A stretch of 64,000 nt of DNA from Odontesthes bonariensis (GCF_027942865.1 NC_134509.1:20384697-20448696); one strand, 5' to 3'. Positions 31,693-43,398 are shown, numbered from the stretch's first letter. The notes: a model not told the origin generated them from the sequence alone. Translations and numbers: made by a program.

Positions 31693-34600
31693 TTAGGTCG
31701 CCGGAGGCAAACCGCTTTTGTCGCCTCCTCTCGCCTCCTCTTTGCCAGCCCCAGAGCTCGTGCCGTTGACAGTCACCTTGCGAGCGTTGACGCCCTGTTT
31801 GGAGGCGAGAGTGTGTCGTTGAGTGTTGTTGGGGGCGGCGGTACCGTTGGAGCTTTGGATGGCGGGAGAGACGCTGTGGGACGCAGGGCTGGACTGCGAG
31901 GAGGTTCGGGGCGGCTGGGCTGCGGCGGGGCTGTGGACCTTATCGCTCTGAGAGTCGCTCTCCGACGTCGGGCTGGTGTTGACGCCGTCGGAGTGGCCCA
32001 GAGCGGCAGACTGGGACGGCCTCCTGCGTTTCCGGGTGGGTTTGACCAGATACTGCAGGGGGATGGGTCCAGTCTGCACAGAGTTACGCACCATCAGCAC
32101 ACACTGTAGTTTGGGTCCCATTTACTCCCATCACTGCTGAACAGCTCACGCAGAGATGAGTTCAATCGGAACAATCTCCCTTCAGCCGAGCCCGCAGGAT
32201 TATTTTTTAGTTCAATACAACTTCAAAGGACAGTTCGCCTCTTTTGACATGAAGCTGTATGACATCCCATATTAGCAATATCATTTATGAACATTTTCTT
32301 ACCCCCTGCTGCGTCCTGTGAGCAGAGTTCCAGCCTCGTTTTGGTGTTGACGAAAGTAGTCCGGCTAGTTGGCTGGGGTTTAAAAAATAAAGCATCTTGC
32401 TTCTCAAAACAATATGCGTTCAAAAGAGTAATACATTTGCATCACAAAATCGTTGTCCAGGAAAAAGGTCATACCTCACATCGCTTGGCTTGTTTTTATG
32501 CTGCTTTATGCTGTTCTTTTAAATGCCTTGTCTTTGTGTAAAGCACATTGAGTTGCCTGTGGTATGAAATGCGCTATGTAAATAAAGATGCCTTGCCTTG
32601 GCGCTATTTTCTCTCTTCCTTCATATCAATGCGTTCAGCCACCTGCCGATAGCCACACCTGTTACAGTGTTTACTGCTCGGAAGCAGGGGAGTGCTCGGT
32701 CTGCACTTCGGTCTACACAGCACGCATTGATACGAAGGGAGAGAAAATAACGCCAAGCAATTGTGAGGTCTGACTTTTTTTGGTGAACAATTTTGTGATG
32801 CAAATGTATTACTCTTTTGAACGCATATTGTTTTGAGAAGCAAGACGCTTTATTTTAGTGTCCCCAGCCAACTAGCCGGACTACCTTCGTCAACGCCAAA
32901 ACTCGGCTCACAGGACGCAGCAGGGGGTAAGAAAATGTTCATAAATGATATTGCTAATATGGGATGTCATACAGCTTCATGTCAAAAGAGGCAAACTGTC
33001 CCTTTAACATGAGGAAGATGTTTAGTTAGTAAAATACAGACTTTATCAGGGACGCAGGAAGTGGGGTGCTCCGGGTGCTGCAGCACCCCCCACTGGACAA
33101 CAGACGCAACTACACCACTTGTGTATTAGCCTAAATTCAGGCATAGTTTTTCTCCCCCTAATTATTATTCTAAAATAAAAACACAAAATATGAATGTTTT
33201 CTACTTTTTTCATACTTATAAGTAGTTTTAAATGTCTTTTAAAAATTTGGTTTGAAATGAATGATAAACTTTTAGACCTCAACCAGACCGGAAAGAACAG
33301 TGGCGTAGAACAATGTGACGGGAGAGACGTTTGTTTATTTAGCTTGTGGTGTCAAGCTAGCAGCAATGCGCCCTTATGAGGGAGTTCATCAGTGCCACAC
33401 CAGAGCGCAAGGCAACTTTTGGAGTTATTCCATCTGGTAAGCAATGCTTTTAATTAAGTTCGCTTTGGTTAAATTGTTCTCAGCTAGTTGTGTGGTTTTG
33501 CTGCTTGATTAGCCTAATTATTTTTCTAGTTTCCTTTATGTTATCAGGCTACTATTTCAGAATAGCAGACTAATGCGTGCCTAATTGGTACTGTGTATTT
33601 CTTTTTTCATTATTACTTTGCTGTAGTTCATTGAATGAGCGCAAGTCTGAGGAGAATCAGCGCGGCTGCTTCCGCTGTGTGCCCAGGAGAGCGAGAGAGT
33701 TTCACACTGCCCATGCACAAAAGACAAAGTGCCAGGGCAGCGCGATTTGCTCTTGAGCGCGGTATAATGCTTGAGCACGCGTGCCGAAATACACCACGCG
33801 TCCTCTAGACATCTAGGCACAGTGTACAGTTGCAACACTGACAGCATTGTCCGACGCAAGGTACAAGAAGATGTAGCATAAGAAATAAGATGCATTAAAA
33901 AAAAGTGTTAAGAAGCAAAATGTATATAATATACAAAGACATAGGCGCAGTGTGCAGTTGCAACACTGACAGCATCGTCCAACACATGGTAATAGAAGAT
34001 GTAGCCTAAAATAATAAGGGTAACACAGCAAATTTAAATAAACAGGACATTTAGGTGCAGTGTACAGTTGCAACACTGACAGCAATGTCCAACACATGGT
34101 AAAATGATGTAGCATAAAATAATAAGACACATACAAGGCAATTTAGGCACAAAAAGATGTTAAAAGCAGTTGCTTAAGACAAGAAGCTAAAAACTTGGGG
34201 AAGAAAAACACCCTACAGTCACGAGGTGAGCAGAACTACTTAGGGCCTATGTTTAAGTGTCAAACAGGCTTTCTCAGAAGACATGAGTTTTCACTGGCTT
34301 CTTGAAGGTTGAGAGGGATGACTCTGCTCTTGTAGGAACTGGTACCTTATTCCACCACTGAGGAACAGTGAAAACCATTTGGACTGGACATCTTCTTGTA
34401 CCTTGCGTCGGACAATGCTGTCAGTGTTGCAACTGTACACTGTGCCTAGATGTCTAGAGGACGCGTGGTGTATTTCGGCACGCGTGCTCAAGCATTATAC
34501 AGCGCGTCCCGTAAGGAGGAAAAGGGGCGCTTTTTACGGGTGTCCTTACACCACGCGTGATATAAAAAAAAAAAAACGCGATCTTTAAGATATATAGCGT

Positions 34601-37600
34601 GTGCTCTCGACGTGTGGATATGGCAGCTTCGGCTTGCGATATGCCATACGTCTCCACATCAGGTGCGCGTTTCCCTTCCGCAAGAAGAACTTGATCATTT
34701 CAACGTGAGATTTAAAATAAAAAAAATGGTAAAATCTAGCCTCCTTGTTTAGGCTACATAAAACATGCGAGAGTAAGTCAGATAGCCTAGGATTCGCTAT
34801 TCCTCACCCTAAAATTGATTAGAATGCAGGAAATTGCATCTAAAAAAAATGAATCCCCCCCAGCACCCCCTGGTGAAAATGTGTTCCTGCGTCCCTGGAC
34901 TTTATCTTGAAACAAGAACAACTGTAGATGCCTGCAGAGGGTCAATGTGGACTGGGGGGGGGGGGGGGGGGGGGGGGGGGCTTCCTCAAGAACCCAAACC
35001 CTTTCAAAAACACCAGGCTGAATTCAATATAAAATTTGCTAAAACTAAAGTAAATAAAAGCCGTCACTCACTCGTCTCCACTCGTAGAAGTAGGCGATAT
35101 CCATTAGTGTGTAATAGTCCTTTAACGGTTCATCTCCATACAACACCTCCACCTGTGACACATAAAAACACAAAAATGCTATAAATGTGTTGCGTTGTCA
35201 TGTAAACAAACACTCAAACAGGATTGTTTATCCTCCCTGAACATCATCCCAACACAGAAAAATATTTATTGACTAAAGTAACAATGAGCCAGGACCAATA
35301 ATCCCAAACTTCGACTTCAGGATGTTTCTGTTGCAGTTAAGAGCCGGTTCAAAGCATTCATGAGAAAACTAATGTCCATCAAACCACCAGCTGTGAAAAA
35401 CAAACTTATCAAACTGAAATCCTTTCCAGAGTCTTCACTGACCGACTTAATTCAACTTAGAAAATACAAACAAATGTAGATTTTTATGCAGCTTCATTCT
35501 AAAAAAATAAAAAATAATAAAAAAATAAAATTAAAAAAAAAGTCAGCAGGTGAACTGGTGACAGGTGAGGGTGTCAGGATTGGGTATAAAAGGAGCATCC
35601 ACTGAATTCTTTGTCTTTCCAAACAAGGATGGGTCCTGGATCACTAATATGTGACAAAGTCAGTCAAAGAATCATCAATGAGTTCCATAAAGGACAGAAA
35701 GCACTGCTGGATGAGCTGGGAGCCCTCAGGCAGCACTGCATGAGAAACCGTCATCACGCCACCATGATCAACACAGCCACATGGGCTCAGGAGGAGCTCG
35801 GAGAACCATTTCCACTCAACACGGTCCACGGCCGCATCCAGAAATGTGAGCTGAAGCTGTACCACACAAGGAGGAAGCCAGATATCAGCTCTGTGCAGAA
35901 ACACGGCCCAGTTCTCTGGACACCAGCTCATCTCAGATGGACAGAAAGACAGTGGACACGTGTTCTGTGGGCAGATGAGTCCACATTTCAGCTGCTTCTG
36001 GGAAAAACTGACGTCTGCTTCTACAAAGATGAGAAAGAGCATCCAGGCTGTTCTCAGAGAAAGGTTTAAAGCCAGCGTCTGTGATGGTGTGGGGCTGCAT
36101 CAGGGTCCATGGCAGGGATGGCTTCATCTGTGTGAAGGTGCCACTGATGCAGAGGTGGATGTTGGAGTTCTGGAGAGACAGATGCTGCCATCAAGGTGAC
36201 GTCTTTTCCCGGGAGGTCCGTGGTTATTTCAGCAGGACGACGACAGACCTCATTCTGCAGGACCTCCAGCAGCGTGGCTTCATACACACACAGAGTGTGG
36301 GAGCTCGACTGGCCTGCCTGCGGTCCACATCTGTCCATCATCTGTCTCCTGTTGAAAACTCGAATTCAGCAGGAATGAACACAGATTCCTCTGAAAAACT
36401 GCAACAATCAGCATCCTCAGTTCCCAAAGCGTTAAAAAGAGTCATTAAAGGGAAGCTGATGGAACACGATGGGAAACACGACTCTGGAACAACTGAAACA
36501 AGGGTTTCTGTATGAAGTTGGTCAGTGAAGACACTAAAAAGCATTTTAAATGAATGCAGTGTTGCTATCGTCTCCTGTTATCTGGTCCTTTGGAGGCTCT
36601 GCTGGTCATCACGGGGCATCGGACCCTGGAGCTCGCAGCAGAATCCAAACAGCAAACATGACAGTGTGTGGGAACAGTGCGCCCGGTTACCCTGTAGTTG
36701 TTTGGTATGTCCATCTTGCTCCGGAGGAACTTTGCTAAGTGCATGACAGACATGGCTGCGGGACACTGCAGGAAGCGTTTCCCGTTGGACTGAGGAAGAA
36801 AAGTGGAAAAGAGGAGGCATGAACCCAAGATGATGAGCAGGAAAACAGATGAGACAATGTTCACTTTGTGTGGATTTAACCAGCTTTGCTTTACCTTGTC
36901 TCCTTCCATCTCCGGCCGCTGCCTCTCGTTATTTCTGCAAGCAAACAACGATGAAAAAAAAAGTCATTTAACAGCTAAATGATACCCAGAGACATTCCAC
37001 AGCTTGTTGAGTTCCAAACTTTGTGTAAAACCAGGTGGCTGCGTTTCAAACGTCCAGCACGGAGGTTAAAGAGGAACGCCGTTAACCATCAGACTCACTT
37101 GTTCCGCTCATAGAACTGTATGGACAGACTGATGATTTCATCCTCTGCTATGTTAAACGTCTCCACCACTTCCCCCGGTTCCAGCACGCGGTTCTCTGCG
37201 TAGAAGTCCCGCCTCCGTTTCATTTCATCTGGGAGCAAAGAAGAAATGCGTCATCAGCCGAAAACCCGCCTGACAAAGAGCACGACTAGGAGTTTAATTC
37301 AATGCCGTTTACCTTTAAATAGGCCCGGAACAAGCTTATAAACTATATCTTGTAGAGTTTTATCCGCTCTGGAAAATGGAAAATGAAAATGGACTACATT
37401 AGACGCTGCAGTCAGACATTATTAAAGGAATGTAAAACACTCTTTTTACCTGATGCTGAGCTGTGGACACGTCTTGTGCACCTGGACGTCACATCGAGGG
37501 CAGAACTTATTTGTCTCAAGAAAGGCAACAATGCATGTTTTACAAACTGCACGGAGAGTCGGGACAGAGAAGGGACAAAGGTGGACATCGTCAGTGATTT

Positions 37601-39099
37601 GATAAACTACAAACCTTCAAATTCAATCTAATTCTCTGCAGTGCAAAAGTCTTGAGACACCCTTCATTTCTTTATGTATTGCAGAGAAAATAGTTGCAGT
37701 GATTTATTGAAACACTGTCAAATATAAATATAGTTAAAAAAAATTTAAAAAAAACAGTTTGTTCAGTTCTGAGCAGCTTTAAAGTGAATATCTGGTCTGA
37801 GCTCCTTTATCCTCCAACACAGCCTGAACCCTCTCAGACGAGCTTTCTGTCCTTTCTTTAAGGAGTCTTCAGGAATAGTTCTCCAGGCTTCTTGAAGGAC
37901 ATCCCAAAGCTCTTCTTTGGATGTCGGCTGCCTTTTGTTCCATTCTCTGCCAAGATGATCCCACACTGCTTCAATAATGTTGAGCTCCGGGCTCTGGGGA
38001 GGATTCATCCCTCCATCAGACCTGTTGCCACTGATTTTCAGTCCACTTCTTGTGTCCTTTGGCACAGCTCAGCCTTTTCTCCCTGTTTCCCTTCCTTAAG
38101 AACGGCTTCTTGACAGCCACCCTTCCATGGAGCCCATTTCTGATGAGGCTTGGGCCAACAGCAGATGGATCAGCTGAAGGTCCAGATGCATCTCTCAGCT
38201 CCTGTGTCAGGTCTTTGCTGGATTTTTTCCTCTTTCTTAAGGACATCACTTTCAGATCCTGTTCATCTGCTGTAGATAGTTTTTTAGGCCTGACACTTCT
38301 TCTTTTGTCCTCCACTTGTCCAGTTTCTTCAAATGTTTTAAGGACACACTGCACACCATGCTGAGATATGCCAAGTTTTCAGCTAACAGCTCTTTGGGAA
38401 TCACCATGTTGCTGCAGAAATCCTATTTTCTGTCTGTCAAACTGTGTTATCTTTGCTGTTTTTCATAGATGCAACTAAAGAAATGGGAACAAATGATGTG
38501 TCTCTGTGACAGGCTGCTGGGAACAAAGTGCCTAAAGATCCAATTTAAAATGGCTTCTTTGCTAAGTTGTCTGTTATGTGTCGACACAGCACTGGTTCAT
38601 CTGTCGATTAGCTGCATTTTTTATGTTTGAACGTTAAATAAATAAATAAATAAATGTAAAAAACAAGAACTGAAAATGGGTGAAAAAGCAGCTAATTTCC
38701 AAAGAAAATCTTTGAAAACCCTTCAGAAAGCATGAAGAACTACTGATCAGGACCACATATTCAAAGGAAGTCTGGCTGCTTGGAAGGAAACAGAAAGAAA
38801 TGAGGAATGGATCAAGACGTTGCACAGTATGACCATTTTACACATCCTGTTGATACCTTTAAGGCCTGATTCTGAAAATCAACATGAGCACGTCTGCTCG
38901 TTGTGCATGCACTCCTTTCCTAATCAGTGTAACAGAAACTGTGCATGCAGGTGTGGTGATGCTTTCATGGTTGGGACTTACAGGAGTGCAGGCACTCTAC
39001 GATGGTTGTGGCATCAATCAGGTATCCGGCGCACAGCGGACATGTGAGGTGGGAATTCAGATCTGTGATTTTGATCCGGTTTGGCTGCATTTTATCCAT
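31693..39099 (-). CDS. pcgf2: pcgf2 (Mel-18), Polycomb RING finger protein
   Basis: Core subunit of canonical PRC1, pairing with RING1A/B for H2A ubiquitination. Coding exons: 39099-38982, 37546-37450, 37368-37313, 37228-37099, 36934-36895, 36789-36691, 35152-35072, 32073-31693; 1002 nt, 333 aa plus stop, all phases consistent (human about 344). The N terminus is [20 protein letters not shown]; the C3HC4 RING has CPLC, CLHSF, CKTC and CPRC pairs within residues about 20-60, followed by [20 protein letters not shown]. The RAWUL domain spans [40 protein letters not shown] and [12 protein letters not shown]. The Ser/Pro/Thr-rich tail contains RKVTVNG, as in human PCGF2 (RKMTVNG), which with synteny separates it from bmi1. 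ATG at 39099 was chosen as the first in the exon; a second ATG three codons later is possible. Introns hold MITE, hAT and Tc1 elements. Confidence 0.93.
32221..33007. mobile_element. TTAA-type foldback MITE, copy 2, with a nested retroposon
   Basis: The two arms run from CAAAGGACAGTTCGCCTC and to its complement GAGGCAAACTGTCCCTTTAA, covering the same ATGACATCCCATATTAGC arm as copies 1 and 3. The left TTAA is mutated (TTCAA), the right is intact. The arms are longer than in copy 1, including CAACGCCAAAACTCGGCTC. A 107-bp L2-like tail interrupts the left arm. It lies in the last pcgf2 intron, about 150 nt from the terminal exon. Confidence 0.85.
32490..32596 (+). repeat. L2-type tail inserted into MITE copy 2
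   Basis: Carries TGTAAAGCACATTGAGTTGC and GAAATGCGCTATGTAAATAA and AGATGCCTTGCC. It is bounded by a direct CTTGGC duplication (32484-32489 and 32597-32602). MITE copies 1 and 3 read straight through this site (CGCTTGGCGCTATTTTCTCT), so it is a secondary insertion. Confidence 0.8.
33047..34897. mobile_element. 1.85-kb hAT-like element with internal repeats
   Basis: Ends CAGGGACGCAGGAA and TTCCTGCGTCCCTG with a perfect 8-bp duplication GACTTTAT (33039-33046 and 34898-34905). Subterminal sequences GCAGCACCCCCCACTGG and CCCAGCACCCCCTGGTG pair with each other. Inside, a unit with CAGTTGCAACACTGACAGCA recurs three times in direct order (about 33827, 33955, 34065) and once inverted near 34425; the inverted arms 33770-33875 and 34385-34500 are nearly perfect. 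No transposase frame is visible, so it is non-autonomous. Confidence 0.85.
34954..34980 (+). repeat. 27-nt homopolymer G run
   Basis: An uninterrupted run of 27 G just outside the hAT element in a pcgf2 intron. On the transcribed pcgf2 strand it is a C run. Exact length may be affected by sequencing error. Confidence 0.85.
35536..36500 (+). mobile_element. Tc1-like transposon relic (family B, copy 1)
   Basis: Begins near AGTCAGCAGGTGAACTGGTG and GGGTATAAAAGGAGCATCC. The frame at 35611-36069 reads [38 protein letters not shown] and [18 protein letters not shown], with the first catalytic Asp of the DDE nuclease. After a shift the second part reads [20 protein letters not shown] (36081 onward). 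It also lies in a pcgf2 intron. The other copy is at 56045-57105. Confidence 0.85.
37643..38828 (-). mobile_element. Tc1-like deletion derivative (family C, copy 1)
   Basis: Ends CAGTGCAAAAGTCTTGAGAC (left) and the complement near 38805-38828 form imperfect inverted repeats. On the minus strand, 38354-38016 encodes [20 protein letters not shown] and [12 protein letters not shown]; 38065-37763 encodes [20 protein letters not shown] (the final catalytic Glu region). The middle of the nuclease, with both Asp motifs, is missing between these parts. It sits in the first coding intron of pcgf2. Confidence 0.85.
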
Positions 39100-39109
39100 C
39101 TGGACAGAT

Positions 39110-40080
39110 CTGCAGAGAAATCAAATAACGTGGGATGCTGTTACTGTGTTATTCCACGGCAGCCTATGGAAATGAGCTTGGGGGCTAGTAGAGACGGAGT
39201 TTTCCCCAGCAGCAGTGCTGCTCTCAGACAATGTCTGCGGCTCGTCCTTGGGACAGCGGCTTGTGAAACCACAACAAACACAGCAGATGCCCCACGAAAA
39301 TAACTCCAATGACACGTTGTTACGGTTCATAACGAGCCGAGCCGTGCAGCTACACGCAGGCTGTGTGGAGCGACACAGCAGCAGACTATTGAATCGCTCC
39401 CGTGTGGCCTCATCTTGTGCATCGGCTCCGCCGCTCGACCAACAAAGAGCGACTCCATTTCCCCGGAGCTCCGCGGTCCGGGCGAGCGGCGCGGCCCGAC
39501 GCGTCCGGAGAGCTCACCGACACCGAGGGGCTGCGGAGCCGCACAGAATCACACTGGTACACAAAGCAGCCATCTTAAATTCACTGACAGGGCTGGATCA
39601 GGAGGCGAACAAGAGAGGCTCGAATGTGACACCGTGCACTTTGTGTGCGCCTCCGCAAACGGCGGCGCGGCGAGCCCGATAAAGAGCGAGCGGCGACGCT
39701 TCGGTCCTACCTGATCACACATAAAAGTGTCCCCGCTACTCCCACACTGGATCCGGATCAGTTGTTTGGACTTGGACAGAATTTGCAGCAGCGCCAGAAA
39801 ATGGCTTTTTTCAGCACCGTCAGAGGACTGCCCATTTTGGATCACGTGACTTTTATTTTGTCGCCTCGTTCACGGGGCAAACAGGGAGCCTGGAGTCTCC
39901 ACAGGCCCCGCGCACTTTGTGCACGCTTCCCCGCACACGGACCGCGCGTCGCACTGATTTTCGATATCACCTTTTTTTTTTGTTTAATTTCTGTCAGAAA
40001 GATGAGGGCGAGTCTGCGCCGCCCCGCCTCAGTGTGAGAGCAAAACATTGAGTCTGCATCACGGAGCGAGGCCCTGCAGG
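39110..40080 (-). promoter_or_regulatory. pcgf2 promoter/5' UTR region, CpG-rich
   Basis: CpG density rises sharply at 39430-39720 (CGGTCCGGGCGAGCGGCGCG) and again at 39890-40110, upstream of the pcgf2 start. The coding start exon has a splice acceptor at 39110-39111 (minus strand), so at least one non-coding first exon must lie here. I cannot place the transcription start. Confidence 0.5.
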
Positions 40081-40295
40081 CCTCACGAGTCCCGGGGCCC
40101 TGCGGGGCCCTGGCCAAGGGTAGGCCCACAAACACAGGTGACATTAATGGGAATTTTTTTCTTTTATTTTCCTCTTTTTTTCTCTCTCTCTATTAACACA
40201 AATGGAGTTTTTTTTTTTTTTTATAAACAAAACAAAAATACATTTGAGAAAGTAAAAGTTTTACCTGCTTTTCTGAAGTTTTTATTTTCTATTTT

Positions 40296-41640
40296 TCAAT
40301 TCAGTTTATTTATATAGCGCCAAATTACAACAAATGTCATCTCAAGGCACTTAAATGGCATAGTCCAATTCAAGCCAATTGGAATTCAATTCATTGTAAT
40401 CATAATTATTTATAAAATAATCCAATTCATTCATATAGAGCCAATTCAAAAACAATTTCCTAGCTAAGGAAACCAACAGACAGCACCGAAACTTGAATCA
40501 GAATCAGAAAAAACTTTATTTATCCCCGAAGGACAATCTCCCGTCCTGAGCGTGCCTGAGGCGACTGTGGAAAGGAATGAGTCCCTTTTAACAGGAAGAA
40601 ACCTCTGGCAGAACCAGAACCAGAACCAGGAAGGACGGCCATCCGCCTCGACCAGCTGGGGGCTGAGAGGACAGAAAAGAGGGGACAACAAACACTGTAA
40701 CACCATTCAAAGGATATCTGTTGGAACAGGGAAACACGAGTTAATGACCACAATAATGTCACATGTACATAATATCATTAGAGAAATTAAATGGGGGAAA
40801 AAGTGAGGAAAGGTGTGTCAGATGAGGCCCCCCAGCAGTCTGGGCCTATAGCAGCATAACTGTGGGATGTTTCAGGATCACCTGAGCCATCCCTAACTAT
40901 AAGCTTTTTCAGAAAGGAAAGTTTTAAGCCTGGTCTTAAAAGTGGAAAGGGTGTCTGCTTCCCGGACATTTACTGGCAGCTGGTTCCACAGAGAGGAGCC
41001 TGATAACTGAAGGCTCTGCCTCCCATTCTACTTTCAGAAACTCTGGGAACCTCAAGTAAACCTGCAGGCTGAGAGCAAAGTGCTCTGTTAGGAAAATATC
41101 CACCTGTGAGATCTTTAAGATATGATGGAGCTCGGTCATTAAGAGCTTTATATGTGAGGAGAAGAATCTTAAATTCTATTCTGAATTTAACAGGGAGCCA
41201 ATGAAGAGAAGCTAAAAGGATGTTCCTGCTTTTAACAATATTACGAAGGTGAAAAAAGGCAGTCCTGGAAACCTGTTTTATATGTGCGTCAAATGATAAA
41301 TTCTGGTCAAAATTAACTCCAAGGTTCGTCACTGTAGTACGAGAAGGCAAGAAAATAACATCTAGAGTAATTATATGGCTGGACAGTTTCTCCCTGAAGC
41401 GCTCAGGTCCAAAGATAACGACTTCAGTTTTGTCTGAATTTAGAAGCAGACAGTTCTGAGTCATCCAGCTTTTTATGTCTTTAAGACATAATGTGTGCAA
41501 ATACATCCGAGTTGGATACAAGATTAAACAAGAAGGAATAAAATCTCTTTCTTTGTGTAGCTTTGCAAGAAAAAGAGCAGCAGAAATGAACAGACAGCTG
41601 ATATAAAGTGATATAAACACTAAAAGGCTGTCTTCCACAC
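40296..41640 (-). mobile_element. 5'-truncated L2-type LINE
   Basis: On the minus strand a 222-aa frame (41638-40970) shows the C-terminal part of a LINE reverse transcriptase: DIKSWMTQNCLLLNSDKTEV, TNLGVNFDQNLSFDAHIKQV, LASLHWLPVKFRIEFKILLL and LEVPRVSESRMGGRAFSYQA. About 60 residues usually found between HLRNIVKSRN and LASLHWLP, including the YCNSLL-like segment, are absent, so it is internally deleted. A 3' UTR follows and the element ends at GGCGCTATATAAATAAACTG and an AATTGAA tail. It lies in the gap between the divergent pcgf2 and pip4k2b genes. Confidence 0.85.
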
Positions 41641-42129
41641 CTGTGACGAATATAATCGTGTTAGTTTACACCTCAGATTGAAATGCGACTGACAAAAACC
41701 CATATTCGACATGTATGTCCCGGGGAAAGAAAATCATCCATTCAATGTTTTTAACTGATACTGAAAGCCTTCGAAGAACAGATCAAATTCAAAGCAGCAG
41801 AATCCTACAACTCCCATAATGCGGCATCACTTTGTGAGGCGCTGCCTGGGGAATATTCTCCTCCTCCTGCAGGCATGGCCCAAAGCTGATGATGATATGA
41901 AACACGTATTTCTCATGTCTCCAAATGCAAAACTGCGACTTTGTGGGTTTTTGTCAGATGCTGGTGTCGCTCTCCGTTCTTTTGTTTAACCACAGACCGC
42001 AGCGGGGCACATCCTCCACATCTGTGATTCCTCACACAGATGTTCATTCTGCATGAATTTAGTTTTACAGCGTTCACACATCGCCTGCTCAGTTCTGGTC
42101 AGCCTCTCAGCCTTTTTAAATAATAATAC

Positions 42130-42270
42130 TAACAAATGAGGAACACACTTTGGGACGATGTGAGGGTGCATATCCCACCAAAGGACACTTCAGCATGTGA
42201 ATCCAGGAACTTTGGGACCGAACCAGCAACCTTCTGATGACTGGATGATCGCTCCACCTCCTCGAATGCA
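42130..42270 (-). repeat. tRNA-like SINE fragment
   Basis: Minus strand reads GGTGGAGCGATCATCCAGTC then GGTTGCTGGTTCGGTCCCAA and CATGCTGAAGTGTCCTTTGG. GGTTCGGTCC fits a polymerase III B box and the following words are common in fish tRNA-derived SINEs. It cannot fold as a functional tRNA as far as I can see. Confidence 0.5.
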
Positions 42271-42384
42271 ATGTCCAGGATTTGCTGACAGAAACAGTGC
42301 TGATACAAACTCTGTATCCTAAGTGTAACATACTTTTCATGTGTGATGGAAGTTCTGATCCAGCCCTCAATTCTTTACATTTTC

Positions 42385-43398
42385 CTTCCAGGCAGCCAGA
42401 CTTTCTTCTGATCTTTTAAAGTGGTCTTAATTCATAGTTCAACAGGCTTTCTGAAGGTCTTTCAAAGTTTTTCTTTGGACACTGACTGCTTTTTCACTCA
42501 TTTTCAGTCCTTCTACCTGACCACTTTCAGAGGAATGTGTTTGTTTTTTAAGCCACTTAACTCCGACCTATGAATAATTCCAGCATTAAAAAGGCTCCTA
42601 ACTCAAGGGATGAACCAGTGTTGTGTCCACACATAACAACAACTTAGCAAAGAAGCCATTTTAAATTGGATCTTTAGGCACTTTGTTACCAGCAGCCTGT
42701 CACAGAGACACATCATTTGTTCCCATTTCTTTAGTTGCATCTATGAAAAACAGCAAAGATAACACAGTTTGACAGACAGAAAATAGGATTTCTGCAGCAA
42801 CAAGGTGATTCCCAAAGAGCCGTTAGCTGAAAACTTGGCATATCTCAGCATGGTGTGCAGTGTGTCCTTAAAACATTTGAGGAAACTGGACAAGTGGAGG
42901 ACAAAAGAAGAAGTGTCTGGCCTAAAGAACTATCTACAGCAGATGAACAGGATCTGAAAGTGATGTCCTTAAGAAAGAGGAAAAAATCCAGCAAAGACCT
43001 GACACAGGAGCTGAGAGATGCATCTGGACCTTCAGCTGATCCATCTGCTGTTGGCCCAAGCCTCATCAGAAATGGTCTCCATGGAAGGGTGGCTGTCAAG
43101 AAGCCGTTCTTAAGGAAGGGAAACAGGGAGAAAAGGCTGAGCTGTGCCAAAGGACACAAGAAGTGGACTGAAAATCAGTGGCAACAGGTCTGATGGAGGG
43201 ATGAATCCTCCCCAGAGCCCGGAGCTCAACATTATTGAAGCAGTGTGGGGTCATCTTGGCAGAGAACGGAACTTTTATACTGTATTTACATTTATATTTG
43301 ACATTGTTTCAATAAAATCGCTGCTCCTAGTTCTGATTTTCTTGGCAATATATAAAGAAATGAGGGGTGTCTTAAGCCTTCTGCACAGAATTGTAATT
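42385..43398 (+). mobile_element. Tc1-like deletion derivative (family C, copy 2)
   Basis: Same element as 37643-38828 in the other orientation. The frame 42855-43193 gives [20 protein letters not shown] to [12 protein letters not shown], and the next reads [20 protein letters not shown]. The junction GTGGCAACAGGTCTGATGGA is identical in both copies, so they share one internal deletion. Its C-terminal part is shorter than in copy 1: about 70 codons after WGHLGRE are missing. Confidence 0.85.

Noticed and set aside
32287-32541. 84-aa frame repeated at 14837-15091 and antisense at 57800-58045
   Set aside because: Recurs because it lies in the TTAA MITE arms; not a gene.
40970-41638. 222-aa open frame as a host gene
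   Set aside because: Its motifs (LNSDKTEV, SLHWLPV, SRMGGRAFSY) are those of a LINE reverse transcriptase tail, and LINE 3' UTR sequence follows it.
42130-42270. functional tRNA gene
   Set aside because: Only a B-box-like stretch and SINE words are present; no complete cloverleaf could be traced.
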